Assembly: GCA_051294375.1 (NCBI GenBank)
Contig: CM119263.1
Span: 25,944,436-26,008,435, forward strand
Direction of reading: 5' to 3'
From: Paraspadella gotoi
Lineage: Eukaryota > Chaetognatha
Length of the DNA: 64,000 nt
Under the pieces are notes generated by a model. The model searched no databases. It saw only the letters and a program-made list of their open reading frames with translations, and had not been told where the DNA came from. A program made the translations under genes and the position numbers. This document shows positions 45,901 through 55,710 of this stretch, piece by piece. The first letter of the stretch is position 1, and each line of letters opens with the position of its first letter.

Positions 45901-47462
45901 CCAATTTCTTGTCAAAATTTTTAAAAATTATTAGTACTAACTTTCATTTAAACTTTTCAAGACTCTAATAGGAATCGTCTTAAAACTTAATTTTTAAAAA
46001 AAAAATTTTTGTCATTTGTTATATATTAATAAATTTAAAAGCTTCAGTGCAACCACCCAAAGAACTAATTCAAAAAGTTACATTGAAAATCGATTTAGTA
46101 ATAGAAGGAAAAAGGGAATTTTTTTGAGAGAATTAAAAGTTATAAAAAGTGTTCAATTTTGAAGCCCGCCTTATTATGTAGTGAATCCGTTTTTCTTCTC
46201 TCACTAAATTTCTCAAATAAAACAACACTTGCAATATAATATATATATATTTTCTAAACGATAGTTTGATTTAAGCTTTAGTAGCTACTATCCAGTAGAA
46301 TTCTTAATTAAACTTAAAAATCCCACACCTCAGGCCCGTCGAGCACGGGGAGTTTAGAAAGCGCGTAGTCGGGAATAACCTCAAAGCGATTCTTCCGCTG
46401 AGTCAAGTTGCTTAAGGGTGCGGAGTGTCGAAGAAAGGTCTCGCCTTCAATTGCCAGACGAGACGATTGTCGGAAAAGTCCAGCCCATGGGTGGTAAGAT
46501 GGAGTGAGACTTGTAAGAAATAAAAAAAAATATGATCACTGGAGATTTGCCAATTGCTTGTTTAGTATTATGTTTCACTATATTATCACAAACCATTTTT
46601 ACATAAAACATATCACTATACTATAAAGTTATTTATTTACATATCATATAATTTTTTTTGTTTTTAAAAAATAAAATTTAAGTTTTCTTCATCCATCATC
46701 CCCGTTCAGATTCTATTCCTCCCTTCACCTGCAGCCACTCCATCCCTTTCAAGTCGCCCTTCTGCAGTAGCCGCAGCCGATTTCCGCGCAGTGACGCCGC
46801 GGCCAGCCGCGCCAGGCCGGCAAAGAGCGGCGTCGGCCCGAGCATCGGCCCGAGGCGGTTGAAGGAAAGATCGAGAAGTTCGAGTCGAGAGAGGCGGGCG
46901 AAGGCGGTTGGGTGGATGGAGTGGAGGGCGTTGGAAGAGAGGCGGAGGACTTTGAGGCGGCGGAAGTGTGTGAGGGAGTCGTTGGTGAGGTGGGTGAGGA
47001 GTGGGTTGAAGGTAAACTCCATCAACTGGGCGTCTGAGGAAAGAATCAGGGTAAGTTAGTGGAGATAAAAAGACAGAGGGCGTCTCTCTTCTAAAACTGG
47101 AAAAAAAAATTGTAAACGTAATCCTTACCCAAAGGTAAGTCACTGGGGACAGCCTTCTTGTTGGTTCCATTGCAAACGACTCGAACGACGCCGCTTCCTT
47201 CGTCATCGCCGATGAAGGCTCCATTCGATGCCGCCGCCGTCGTCGTCGTCGTCGCAGTTGTCGTCCACGCCGTTGTGGGCACCGCTCCGCCCATGTCGCA
47301 GAAGCAGACACCGCCACATTTTTGACGCCCGGTCGATTCACCGTCGCCGGCATGGACGAGATTAGCGCCGGTGGGGCTGTTTTGGACGCGACAAAGTAGC
47401 GCCAAAGACAAGACGATCCAGAACGATCGAAAGTTCAGCCTCGATTGCCGTTTTCGTCGCAT
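38116..47462 (-). CDS. LRR transmembrane receptor, 11 exons (gene span)
   Basis: Exons in coding order: 47129-47462, 46729-47033, 46329-46486, 44126-44239, 42113-42346, 41715-41840, 41241-41322, 40364-40455, 39633-39671, 39078-39205, 38116-38378. The product (about 620 residues) has a signal peptide, a Cys-rich LRRNT, about twelve leucine-rich repeats, an LRRCT starting NPWTC, one transmembrane helix and an acidic cytoplasmic tail. All exon junction phases agree and LRR cores continue across junctions (e.g. MEWLQ|ELDLS). Exon 3 is damaged in this sequence, and one intron has a GC donor. Such proteins are cell-surface adhesion or recognition receptors. I cannot name an orthologue. Fragments of a multi-pass receptor lie on the opposite strand in the intron between exons 4 and 5. 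Confidence 0.85.
38460..38730 (+). repeat. family B hairpin repeat
   Basis: Shares GTTGCGCCGCAGTGACTT, AACAAATGAGCAAC and a GACC-rich tract with copies at 49283, 57050-57335 and 58860-59320. Here the terminal hairpin is altered (GAGATAGA ... TCTATCTC). It lies in the last intron of the LRR receptor. Confidence 0.65.
39078..39205 (-). CDS. LRR receptor exon 10: transmembrane helix
   Basis: Acceptor CCCCCGCAG and donor ACG|GTGAGT. Encodes TRCGVLCAGG, then a hydrophobic helix ISGLILLLLAVVAAGATLV and a basic FFRSGVHRRY. The first Cys completes the LRRCT; the basic residues mark the cytoplasmic side. Confidence 0.85.
39633..39671 (-). CDS. LRR receptor exon 9: LRRCT micro-exon
   Basis: A 39-base exon (acceptor CGCCCATAG, donor AA|GTGAGC) encoding CADGLSVASFKN. 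It fits between exons 8 and 10 in phase and supplies the second half of the LRRCT Cys pattern. Confidence 0.75.
39967..40040 (+). mobile_element. tRNA-derived SINE-like head in an intron
   Basis: A-box-like TTGGCTTGGAAAG and B box GAGTTCAATCCC about 30 bases apart, the spacing of a tRNA internal promoter. It lies in the intron between exons 8 and 9, opposite to the gene. The body following it is not recognised. Confidence 0.45.
40364..40455 (-). CDS. LRR receptor exon 8: LRRCT start
   Basis: Acceptor CCGAAACAG, donor CTCAA|GTAGGT. Encodes VDLSGNPWTCDDSLLKNLES and onward; NPWxC is the hallmark of an LRR C-terminal cap. Confidence 0.85.
41241..41322 (-). CDS. LRR receptor exon 7
   Basis: Acceptor CCCCTTAACAG, donor AGA|GTGAGT. 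Encodes LNELRSLDLSSNRLSSL and a short linker ending KIER, leading into exon 8 in phase 0. Confidence 0.85.
41323..41714 (-). promoter_or_regulatory. GC-AG intron between exons 6 and 7
   Basis: The exon 6 end reads CAAGG|GCGAGT. The only join that keeps the LRR register (TFQ-G-LNELRSLDL) uses GC as donor and a normal AG acceptor. A single missing T in the assembly could mimic this. Confidence 0.55.
41715..41840 (-). CDS. LRR receptor exon 6
   Basis: Acceptor TTCATCTCTCAG. Encodes VAHSPNLARIEDFAFSALPR and then LKELNISHCERLEEIRPKTF, one full LRR and most of the next. Phase 2 at both ends. Confidence 0.8.
41912..41921. other. assembly gap (10 N)
   Basis: Ten N in the intron between exons 5 and 6, beside a long CTTT microsatellite (about 41998-42088). 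Confidence 0.99.
41998..42088. repeat. (CTTT)n microsatellite
   Basis: About 22 CTTT units. The Phe/Leu/Ser frames over it are artefacts. Confidence 0.95.
42113..42346 (-). CDS. LRR receptor exon 5 with polyglycine insert
   Basis: Acceptor TTCTTACGCTAG, donor TTTTGAG|GTAAGA. Encodes ISVMGDEAFYGLTSLTFLSL, a less regular LRR, then about eleven consecutive Gly residues and ENLTVL, which opens the next LRR. The Gly run comes from GGC/GGT repeats and interrupts the repeat ladder. A damaged copy is at 5805-5987. Confidence 0.8.
42409..42932. repeat. two long (CT)n microsatellites
   Basis: CT runs at 42409-42478 and 42826-42932 in the intron between exons 4 and 5. The second is the CT tract of the hammerhead repeat that follows. 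Confidence 0.95.
42780..43060 (+). mobile_element. hammerhead-bearing dispersed repeat, best copy
   Basis: Order: TCTCAATTCATT-type start, CT tract, short spacer, intact hammerhead motif, AAAAATCGTTG tail. Inserted in an intron of the LRR receptor, opposite to its transcription. Confidence 0.65.
42971..43016 (+). ncRNA. type I hammerhead ribozyme
   Basis: Stem I AAGTG (42971-42975) pairs with TGCTT (43012-43016) using two wobble pairs. The core CTGATGA is at 42976-42982. Stem II GGCTC/GAGCC (42984-42988 with 42997-43001) is perfect, with an eight-base loop. GAAA is at 43002-43005. A minimal stem III ACATGT places the cleavage base C at 43011. Every invariant core nucleotide is present. The self-complementary stem III is typical of hammerheads that work as dimers in animal retroelements. 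Confidence 0.75.
43598..43838 (+). pseudogene. 3' fragment of the 7TM receptor exon
   Basis: Copy of the last third of 34692-35234: the final two helices, LTIGVTAVLTFHTLFGLSLR and the ALFGLSTMVIYIISFPKL region, followed by the same polyadenylation area. The upstream helices are missing, so it is a remnant. It lies antisense inside the LRR receptor intron, downstream of a remnant of the 6221 exon at 43170-43270. Confidence 0.7.
44126..44239 (-). CDS. LRR receptor exon 4
   Basis: Acceptor TTTACACTACAG, donor AATAA|GTAAGG. Encodes LDANRIVELTSQEFC, a Cys-containing linker, then LRSLSLERNK at the end. It completes LDGLRLDANRI with exon 3 and SLERNKISVMG with exon 5; phase 2 at both ends. Confidence 0.85.
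44318..44438. repeat. long inverted repeat enclosing a hammerhead remnant
   Basis: Arms of 38 bases (right arm 44401-44438) pair perfectly except for a 10-base insertion in the left arm. The loop holds stem II GACTC/GAGTC, GAAACATGTC, but no CTGATGA. The transcript would be a strong hairpin. Ribozyme activity is not expected. Confidence 0.7.
44439..46328. other. AT-rich intron sequence
   Basis: Intron between exons 3 and 4. Contains one family A hairpin (about 45140-45194) and the start of the segment shared with 36340-36470 (46184 onward). No coding signal. Confidence 0.55.
46329..46486 (-). CDS. LRR receptor exon 3, damaged in this sequence
   Basis: Position and flanks match an exon (donor AG|GTGTGG as in the duplicate at 36476). 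It encodes recognisable LRR pieces DFSDNRLV and NRFEVIPDYALSKLPVLDG, but in different frames. The expected acceptor AG reads AT, and several single-base insertions or deletions interrupt it, although the net length keeps phase. Either the gene is inactivated here or the assembly carries uncorrected indels. Confidence 0.65.
46729..47033 (-). CDS. LRR receptor exon 2
   Basis: Acceptor CTTTCCTCAG, donor CTGCAG|GTGAAG. Four leucine-rich repeats, including LKVLRLSSNALHSIHPTAF and LELLDLSFNRLG. The antisense frame at 46859-47059 is a shadow. Confidence 0.85.
47129..47462 (-). CDS. LRR receptor exon 1: signal peptide and LRRNT
   Basis: Begins at ATG in an AACGAA context. A basic start (MRRKRQSRLNF) is followed by the hydrophobic FWIVLSLALLC, a typical signal peptide. 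The LRRNT follows, with Cys at KCGGVCFC and VVCNG, separated by a Thr/Ala-rich insert, ending PSDLPL. The donor reads TTTGG|GTAAGG. Confidence 0.85.
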
Positions 47463-48099
47463 TTCGTTTTGTTTTTTAGTTTTTTGTTTGTTTTTTATTT
47501 ACAAACGTTTTTTATTTGTCATCACATTTTTATTTTTTCAACTTTGTTTCTAGTTATAAAATAAAATTACGCCTTTATTTTGATCAAAAACTCAGCGTCG
47601 CACGAGCTTGTCGTAGATTCATTCTGAATTAAAGAAAAAACAAGTTTGAGCAAACAATGTCGGATCTTCCCACGATAATTAGTAGTAATTAATTATTTTT
47701 TTAATTAATTCAAGTTAATTTCAATGTTTGTTTTGAGGTATTTTTGTCACTGACCACGACAAAAGCAACGACGACGATGATGGCGACGACAAAAAAAAAT
47801 GCCAATAACGATTGATTAACTTGATTGATTGATTGATTGATTAATTTATTGATTGATTAAATAATTAATTAATTAATAAATAAATTGATTTTTCTCATAA
47901 TTAATTATTAGATAAATAAATTGCTTTATTGAATAATAAATTGTAAGATTAATTGACTGATTATTTTATTATTGATTATTTAATTGACTAATTGATTAAT
48001 TAACTGATTAATTATTTGATTCATTAATACATCCTGCATTTACATTTAATATAAAAAGAAAAAGAAGCATAATAAATTCGTGAAACAGTTTTTTTTTCA
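47463..48099. other. upstream region of the LRR receptor, AT-rich
   Basis: No clear TATA or initiator. Contains an end piece of repeat C (47640-47690, minus orientation) and irregular ATTGATTAATT runs (47820-48020). Confidence 0.45.
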
Positions 48100-48485
48100 T
48101 TTAAACTCATTTCTACTCAAACGATTTCATCGAAACTTGATTTCCAGATTAATCACAAACATTCCTACCGACATAAAAAAATTTAAGTCTATTGCCCTAT
48201 CCACTTATGAGTAATTGGCATTCAAATAGGGAAATAGATTCTGTTGTTTTTATCCATTTAAACACACTTCCAATCACACGATTCCATCGAAACTTGATAT
48301 CCAGCTCAATCACACACTTCGGACGGACGAACCGACGGATGGACGGACATATTTTTTTTGCATAATTTATCATAATTCGATGTTCTGATATGATATAAGT
48401 GAGTACCGGAAAAAATTGTGGGGGCAGACCGACGGACCGACAAAGTGAATTATAGAGTCGGAATCTGCTGTAATCAGATCCGACT
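48100..48485 (-). mobile_element. composite element, left-end fragment
   Basis: Minus-strand left part with two partial copies of the TCGAAACTTGAT...CAATCACA segment, a GGAC-rich tract (48325-48350) and the terminal hairpin at 48456-48485. Confidence 0.7.
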
Positions 48486-49047
48486 AAAAATTGAAAAGTG
48501 GAGGCACAGGTTTTTATTTAAACGGAGGCACGAGTCGTTGAGTCTCGGTTAAAAACGAAAGGAAAAAAAATGAAAGAACGGGTAACAGAGAAACGATATC
48601 GATGCATCCTCGCATTTTTTTAATTATTTTTTTAAAGTTATTTATTATTTTAAATAATCTTTTTTAAAAAATTATATAATTGGCAAACAGATAAGTTCGC
48701 AGAGAGTTGATGTGGAAAATAATATGAAGAGGCAGTCAGACATAAAAAGTAAGAGAAGAACTGTTGACATAATAATGTGACTAATCAACTTAAATAGAAA
48801 TGCAGCGACTTATCGACGCCAACGCATTGAGAAAAATTATTAAAATTCAGCACAATTTTTTTTCCCGTCGTTTTTTCCAGTTGGTCGGTTGAAAGGATCG
48901 TCAATACAGGCGGGTCCCGTTGTAAACATCATTCTGAAAAAAAACAAATCAGTTAAAACGAAACGATTATTACAGAAAAAAATAAATATTAAAACCGAAT
49001 TGAAATTTCTTCGCAAATGGTTGTCAAAAAGAAAAGAGAAGAGAGAA

Positions 49048-49140
<93 letters not shown>

Positions 49141-49282
49141 GAGAGAGAGAGAGGCTTTGGTGGCTGGCATAATCGAGACAATTTCGGGTAATTTCGAGTA
49201 ATTTGGGTGACAAACGTCGCCTTCGAAAAAGGAAAGGAAGCGAAAAAAGCTCTTTCGCGGAGTCCGGACGAAAAACTTAATC
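48486..49282. repeat. noncoding DNA with a long GA microsatellite
   Basis: GA run at about 49036-49156. Long frames across it are repeat artefacts. No gene is supported. Confidence 0.7.
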
Positions 49283-49560
49283 CGAGTTTCTTTTTTAGAT
49301 GCGCCGCGAGTACTCGCGGAGCAACTCTATAAGTCACTTTTCGGTCGGGCGGTTCGTCGGTATGTCTGTCCGTCGGTCTTTCCCACTTACTAAAAATGCT
49401 CATAAAATGTATAATGTTGCTCATTTGTTAAGACAGGAAAAGAAAAAATTCCTATGCAGTGCATGTCATAAATACACGGGCTAAGAAAGTAATGGTAGTC
49501 AAGTAGTCATGTCATGTCACCTGGTCATGTCATGTCATGTCATATCACAAGAAACACACG
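49283..49560 (-). repeat. family B hairpin repeat, best hairpin
   Basis: Contains the perfect 16-base palindrome CCGCGAGTACTCGCGG (49304-49319), then CAACTCTATAAGTCAC, a GTCGG-rich tract and GTTGCTCATTTGTTAAGAC, followed by CATGT repeats near 49505-49545. Confidence 0.7.
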
Positions 49561-49939
49561 CTGCGCAACACATTTGAATTACCGTTCTTGTTTATATAAA
49601 GGGAAATATTTTTTTTAAAAATCGATTTAAATGTTGCAGCGGTTCAGCATTTTATTTTTAAATCTGCTTTTTTTTTTTTAAAGGAAGTATTTCTTCAAAT
49701 ATGCGTGACTCTTAAAAGTGTTTTTTTCACATTCAACGATTCTTAGAATCAGTTGTAAGAGTAATGCTTCATTTTATAGTGAATTTTGTTTTTTAAATCA
49801 CAAAGTTTCACAACATTTCTTTGCCCGAAAATCGAATGTGATTTCGTCGAAGAATCTCGAAGGAATTTTAAAGGAGAAGACGAATCACGAATCCGTTCGA
49901 TCGGGGAAAAAGCCATATCTCCAGGGCTCTCTCGATACT

Positions 49940-49958
49940 TCCGGGAAGAGAGAGAGCG

Positions 49959-50003
<45 letters not shown>

Positions 50004-50790
50004 CTTTAGGAATCTCACTAACCAACAAATTACTTTTAAGGAAAGGTAGAAGCAGAAGAGAGAACTCTACACTAGCAAGAGAGAGAGAAGAGAGAGAAGA
50101 GAGAGAGAGAGAGAGACGAGCGAGAGATTAGAACCCTAAAAAACTTTAAGGAAGAGACGAAAGAGAGACACAACTTGAGAGAGAGAGAGAGAGAGAAGAG
50201 AGAGATCTTTAGGAAAGTGCTCCACTGCACCAAAAACAAATGCACTTTTGAGGAAAGAGAAGAAAGTAGACCCAGAGAGAGACGAAGAGAGACAGAGAGA
50301 GGGAGGGAGAGATATGAGAGTGAGAAAGCAGGAAAGAAAAAATCCTTTTTTTTAAGGAATTCATCACTCACCAAAAACAAAAGTACCTTTACACGGAAAG
50401 GACGAGAAAGAAAGCAGTGACCGCTCGCTAAAGGAGAGTAGAGAGAGACAGAGCGAGAGAAGAGAGAGAGGGAGAAAGAGGGAAGAACGAGAGACGAGAG
50501 AGAGTTAGAAAGCAGAGAAGAATCAGAGCCCATCAAAACACAATTACTTTTAAGGAAAGATAGAAAGAGAGGACAACATCTCTAACGAGAGAGAAGAAGA
50601 GACGAGAGGAGCAGAGAGAGAGCAGAGAGGAGAGAGAGAGAGAGAGAGAGAGAGAATAGAGAGAAGCTCTTTAGGAAAGTCTTCACTAAAACAAACAAAC
50701 ATTACTTTTAAGGAAAGAGAGAAAGAGAAGACAACAGCACAGCACAGAGAGAGATGAGAGAGGGAGAGAGAGAGAGGAAAGAAGCAGATT
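49940..50790. repeat. GA-rich higher-order tandem repeat
   Basis: Five modules of about 140-210 bases. Each has a CTTTAGGAA...CTCACCAA-AACAAA...ACTTTTAAGGAAAG core (near 50000, 50207, 50353, 50530, 50668) joined by irregular GA tracts. Ser/Leu and Glu/Arg frames on both strands follow from the composition. Confidence 0.75.
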
Positions 50791-51096
50791 AGAACTTTAA
50801 ACAAGCTGTAAAAAACGTTATAAAAAACATCTGAATAATAATTATCTCCGAAAAAAAAGCTTCTGGGAAAATCGAAAGGATTTAATAGAGATGACATCGA
50901 TTATCCTTGACGATAACAACTGGTGTGATCAGTAGTTTTCCAATTTGCGATTTATTGCACGACTGCCGCAACTTCCCGCCTCCACCCAATCGCAACTTTG
51001 CTGTGGCGACAGAGAGAGAGAGAGGAGCACACGACGGCACACGTGTTGAGAACGACGACCACGATTAAGGTAATGCGCGTGAAATCCGAGGGAAAT
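50791..51096. other. noncoding or exon-edge sequence before a gap
   Basis: A GC-richer patch at 50940-51090 has a minus-strand frame QSCDWVEAGSCGSRAINRKL after a CCACAG acceptor-like site. Too little is visible to call it. Confidence 0.25.
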
Positions 51097-51283
51097 NNNN
51101 NNNNNNNNNNNNNNNNNNNNNNNNNNNNNNNNNNNNNNNNNNNNNNNNNNNNNNNNNNNNNNNNNNNNNNNNNNNNNNNNNNNNNNNNNNNNNNNNNNNN
51201 NNNNNNNNNNNNNNNNNNNNNNNNNNNNNNNNNNNNNNNNNNNNNNNNNNNNNNNNNNNNNNNNNNNNNNNNNNNNNNNNNNN
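51097..51283. other. assembly gap (187 N)
   Basis: 187 N interrupt the sequence; frames across it are not interpretable. Confidence 0.99.
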
Positions 51284-51707
51284 GATAGAAAAAGAACCGA
51301 AGTCAACATTGCCCTTTTCTCTTCCAAGAAGAGAGCCAATGTCGACATATACGTTATTAAACAGAGAGAAAACAGTTGACGAAAAAGCTATGTTGTTAAA
51401 AAAAATCGTTGAGACATAGCAAACAGCGTCTTGAAGAAAGCGAGCAGCCAAAAGAGAACCAGTTTCTATTTGCAGCCAAGAGAAAGGCGCGACGTTGCGT
51501 TTCTCAATGCGAAATCTTGAAGATTTAAGTAAGGCCGAGGACGGAACGGGTCAGGTGAACGAGTCGTGATCCAACGCGAGATCACATTTCATGGCCGAGA
51601 TCACATCTCATCTTTTGAGCCAATCTGATCATTCTGTTTTATGAAGGGGGTCGGCGACAGTTCTATTTTTTTTTCATTCTCTTTTACTTTTTACTTTTTA
51701 CTTTTTA

Positions 51708-51742
<35 letters not shown>

Positions 51743-53620
51743 ATTTTATTTTTTTTTAAATACTAGAGCATAAGTTTTTTTTAGGCTTTTATTTATTTAT
51801 TTGCTGTTTAAACGACAAATTTAATTCAATTGGTTTCGTTTTCGCAAAATTACGACATTTACCCAAAAAATGTGAAATTTTTACGCATTCGAAAATGAAA
51901 TCCGTTTTTAAATCACAATTTTTTTAAAAGTTTTCAGTTAAAATCTATATGCGATGTAAAAAAAAAACAAATAAAGGCCATAAGTGATGCATTTGTTGAA
52001 AAAGGAAAAAGTCTCGGGTGGAGATTGTAGTGATACTTGAGAAAAGAACTCCCACGTGAAATCGAGGATGAAAGGTGCCGATTTATTTGGCGGGAAATCG
52101 AGTTGGAAAATCCGAGTTTCGAGTTTGAGGGGGTCCGACGTTAAATCCTCTCGATGGCAGATTTGCGATTTTATTTGGATCTTTATTTGATCGATCTCGA
52201 AGTCTCACAATCGTTTGTTTCGTAACAATTCATTTTATATATTGGCAGTTTTGACTGTTATCTTTAAATAATTGAATATTGAAGAATAGAAAAACCGATC
52301 AAATTTTTTTAACAAAATTAATATTTATAATTGGAAAGGTTAAATTCTATTTTATTTAATGTTGTTTAATGGGTCAACGTTATAACTTAGATCAATTGAG
52401 ACGTAACAGATGCTGAATGGTTTTCGTCCATTTTCTGGGGATGAACAAACACAGGCGATAGTCGGACGAAGATAGGGAGAGGCTTGATGAACTTTGAACA
52501 AGTGTTTCTAAAGACTTAAAGAATGCCTTCGATAAAGAGGCAGTTTCTAATAATAATAATAAAAATAAGAATAAAAAAAGAGTACTAAACGTTTGACATT
52601 AAAAAAAAATCCATAAAACTTTGCCACGTTTAGCAAAATTTATTCAAAAAAGTGGAGCGAAAAAAAAGAAGAAAATTCAGCGAAAAAAAAATAGTCATTT
52701 GTCGGGAGAGACTATTACAATGGATTCGTCAAACTGAGGTACAGTGGGATCGGGCTTATCTCGTCGACCTCGATCCTCGAGACGTCAAAGAATCGGAAGC
52801 CCGTATGCCCGACGTATGCCCGGTCATGCCCGCCCCGGCTCTTTTCAGCCCCCCCTCCTCCTCTTCCTCTTCTTGTTTCCTTCATTTGCATTTTTTTTCT
52901 TTCTAAAAAGAATTGAGAGGAAGTTCTCTCGTCATTGTTGCTCAACTCCGCCCGCTCTACTTTCCAAAAATCCCTCACAAAAGGGACTCAGGGGTTTTTA
53001 CTCTCTCTCTCTTTTTTGAAGGGGGGGGTGGAGGCAGGGACCAGCTCTTTCTGTCGTCATTGATCACCGACACGTCTTTCTCTCGGGTTTATCACCAGCG
53101 GTCCTTATGAGGTATCGATAACTTGATCACTCCATCATTTATAAATATTTTTTTTGTGGTTATAATGCTTTAGTCTATAGATTAAAAGGCCATTATCTTC
53201 AAGTCATTAAGTAAGATCTTTAGTAGTATTTCTTCATCAATATATCACCCGGTTACCTTTTTCACTACTGAAAAAAAAAAATCCTTATCACCATTTATCA
53301 CCCGCTCATCTTTTACTCTTTCTCACTATTCATCACCCGTATTTCTTTTACTCCATTGATCACTCGCTCTCTTTTCATTCAATTTCCCATTCATTTTTTG
53401 AAAAAAGCGAGTCAAGAAGAAAGCGTGTAATTCACTAAGAAAAAAAAATAAACTTATGTACACAAGGTCAAATTTAGCTTTCTTAAAAAATACATATCGG
53501 TTTCTAGACTTTTCATCATAGTTTTGTACAGTTATGCATAGTCTTTTTTTTTTAAATTGTAAGTATTTGGCTCTGAATAGATATTCATTTTGATAAAATA
53601 TAGATCGTTATTTTCTTTCT
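51284..53620. other. noncoding DNA with one coding-like island
   Basis: 52735-52850 is GC-rich and open on both strands, without a convincing splice frame on either. A CTTT microsatellite lies at about 51711-51740. From 53230 to 53370 short ATCACCCG-type repeats occur. No gene is supported. Confidence 0.4.
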
Positions 53621-53621
53621 T

Positions 53622-53713
53622 TCACAACCTAACCAAACACTTTTTTAGGATATTTCCTCTTTTTTCTTTTAGTAGTGACGAACACCCGATGGCCCCCGCC
53701 GGGGATTCCATGC
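53622..53713 (-). CDS. candidate second exon of a small gene
   Basis: Acceptor TTTTTCGGGCAAAAG. Entering with two bases, it continues the frame of the exon at 53856-53940 as MESPAGAIGCSSLLKEKRG to a TGA. Phase fits, but the product (about 58 residues in total) is not recognised. Confidence 0.25.
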
Positions 53714-53855
53714 CTTTTGCCCGAAAAACGGAAAAAACGAGGATCGCACGTCGTCGTCGTCGTCATTATCATCATCATCAATCTCTAACGTCATCACTCG
53801 GGCTCGAGTTTCCTCTCCTCTTTTTTTTTCCAAGCCTCGACTTACCTCTACTTAC

Positions 53856-53940
53856 CTTCAGTTAAAAACGCTTTGTGTCCCATAATGGTTTCGCCTTCTT
53901 GAAGAAATGATGGTGGCCTCACCGTCACCGTCCCAGCCAT
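53856..53940 (-). CDS. candidate first coding exon
   Basis: ATG opens MAGTVTVRPPSFLQEGETIM and continues to TE, ending at AAG|GTAAGT with another GTAAGT ten bases on. The composition looks protein-like. Function unknown. Confidence 0.35.
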
Positions 53941-54664
53941 CTGTCATCTCTCTCCATCTCTCCATCTCTCCGTCGGGCCCCTTTTACCTCTTTCTTTTTT
54001 TCTTTTTTTTCTTTCTTTTGTTTATCTCTCTTGCGTTCTCAAAGACGATCAACTTAAGCTCGAAAGGAGAGACAAGCGTTAGCAATTTAACATTTAACTT
54101 TTTAACCATTTTTTAAAGTTTTATTATTTAAAAATATTTAGCCAATTATACATTGCGGTATTTAAGGTTTACAATTTTATTCGAAAAGAAAAGTATTTTT
54201 TTTAAATAAAATGTCGCAACTTCGCCCACAAAATCGTTATTTAAAAAAAAAAACTTTTGTCCGAGAACGGAAATTCTGATTCACCTGTTATAAAATATTG
54301 CGCAGTAAATAAAGTATTTTTTATTGTTAGATAAAACTGAAAAATAAAATTAAAAGATTTCTTTCCTTTTTTTGTTTTCGTAGATTTAGTTTTTGGTTCG
54401 AAAAAATAAAGGGTTCGCCCTGGTAGTAAGTTGTGCAGATTTATTCCAAGATTAAAGAAATCTGGATCCGGTGAACAAACAGACGACAAAATACAGTAGT
54501 AGCGATACAATTTTTAGCGAATATTAACGCTTACAAGTTACAGTGAAGGTTACAGTATTCGTTGTTTATTCCGTGTTTTTTTTTCGTCCCGTCGATGAAA
54601 CGCGTTCGTTCGTTCGTTCGTCGGGAGTCCGTCCTTTCGCCATCTGAAACGGGGGCTACTTCTT

Positions 54665-54697
<33 letters not shown>

Positions 54698-55670
54698 TCC
54701 GTCGATATCATCCTTTTTTGTTGTCGTCGTAAATATCGTCGTCGTCGTCGTCGACTCCGCGCAAACCAGAAAAGGATTTTTTTTTTATTTTTAAAAAACT
54801 CTCGTCGATTTTGTTTATTTTTTTTTTCATTGAAAAAATCGAACGGGTTTCTGCTTCTGTCGGTTTTCATCTGTCGACCGACTTTAAAGCCGACGAAATC
54901 GAGCACCTGCTTTTTTTTAGCCTTTTTCAGTTTTTCCCCCGCAAATCGAAGCACTTTATATTTGTTACCTCAGTCTCCTCTTCCCCGACCTCCTCTCACT
55001 TTTGTCATTTTTTTTTGGGGAACTAAAGTTTGGCAGTTTTTGATTGAATTTATACTAACAAAGGTTTTTGATTGAATTTAAACCAAAAAAAGATAAAATT
55101 TAGAAAAAAAGAAAGAAAAGGCGCGGCGATGGCTGTTGAAACTGCCTTTTTTTTTTGCAGAATAAAAAAATAAATAAAAAAAGTAGATAAAAACAAATAA
55201 AAAAAAGAATGGTTTAAAAAAAAGCTTTGCTTATTTTCTCTTTCCTGTCGTAGTTATCGTCGTCGTCGTCGTTGTCGTCTGCTAAGTCGTTGACAACACG
55301 TGATAAGCGAGTGAAGCTTTTAAAAACTCACGAAGCTTCGGTTAATTGCCTGGCAGATAATCACCTGGCAAAGTTGGAACTGCTTCGGAAAAAACTGTCT
55401 GCTTTTTTTTTCTCAATCGAACGTTGAATGATATTTATTGTTACATAGGTGAGCTTTTAACAAAAGAAGATTACCAAGGATTTAGAATTTTATTTAAAGA
55501 TAAAAATGACACTTGTTTAAAAAAGTTTGTTTGACTTAAGAAAAAAACTTAAAATGAAAAAGGGGAAAGAAAATTCCGTAAATTTCTTTAGTTTAATATT
55601 TTCTTCCAAAACAATTCTTAGGTGTGAGGCAAATTTAAAGCTTCTAAAATTTGATTCCCTTTTATGGGTT

Positions 55671-55710
<40 letters not shown>

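Noticed and set aside
46696-47353. Alternative frames overlapping receptor exons 1 and 2 (including a 215-codon minus frame)
   Set aside because: They cross the splice sites and give Arg/Pro/Ser-biased translations. The LRR frame explains the sequence.
12170-48485. Helitron interpretation of the hairpin followed by CTAA
   Set aside because: Helitron 3' ends have a hairpin then CTRR with a T after the insertion. Most copies here are followed by A, no 5' TC end was found, and the opposite end matches in inverted orientation.
52652-53019. Coding-like island open on both strands near 52.7-52.85 kb
   Set aside because: Both strands give plausible residues, but the minus strand lacks a pyrimidine tract and the plus strand lacks a convincing acceptor and donor, so no exon was called.
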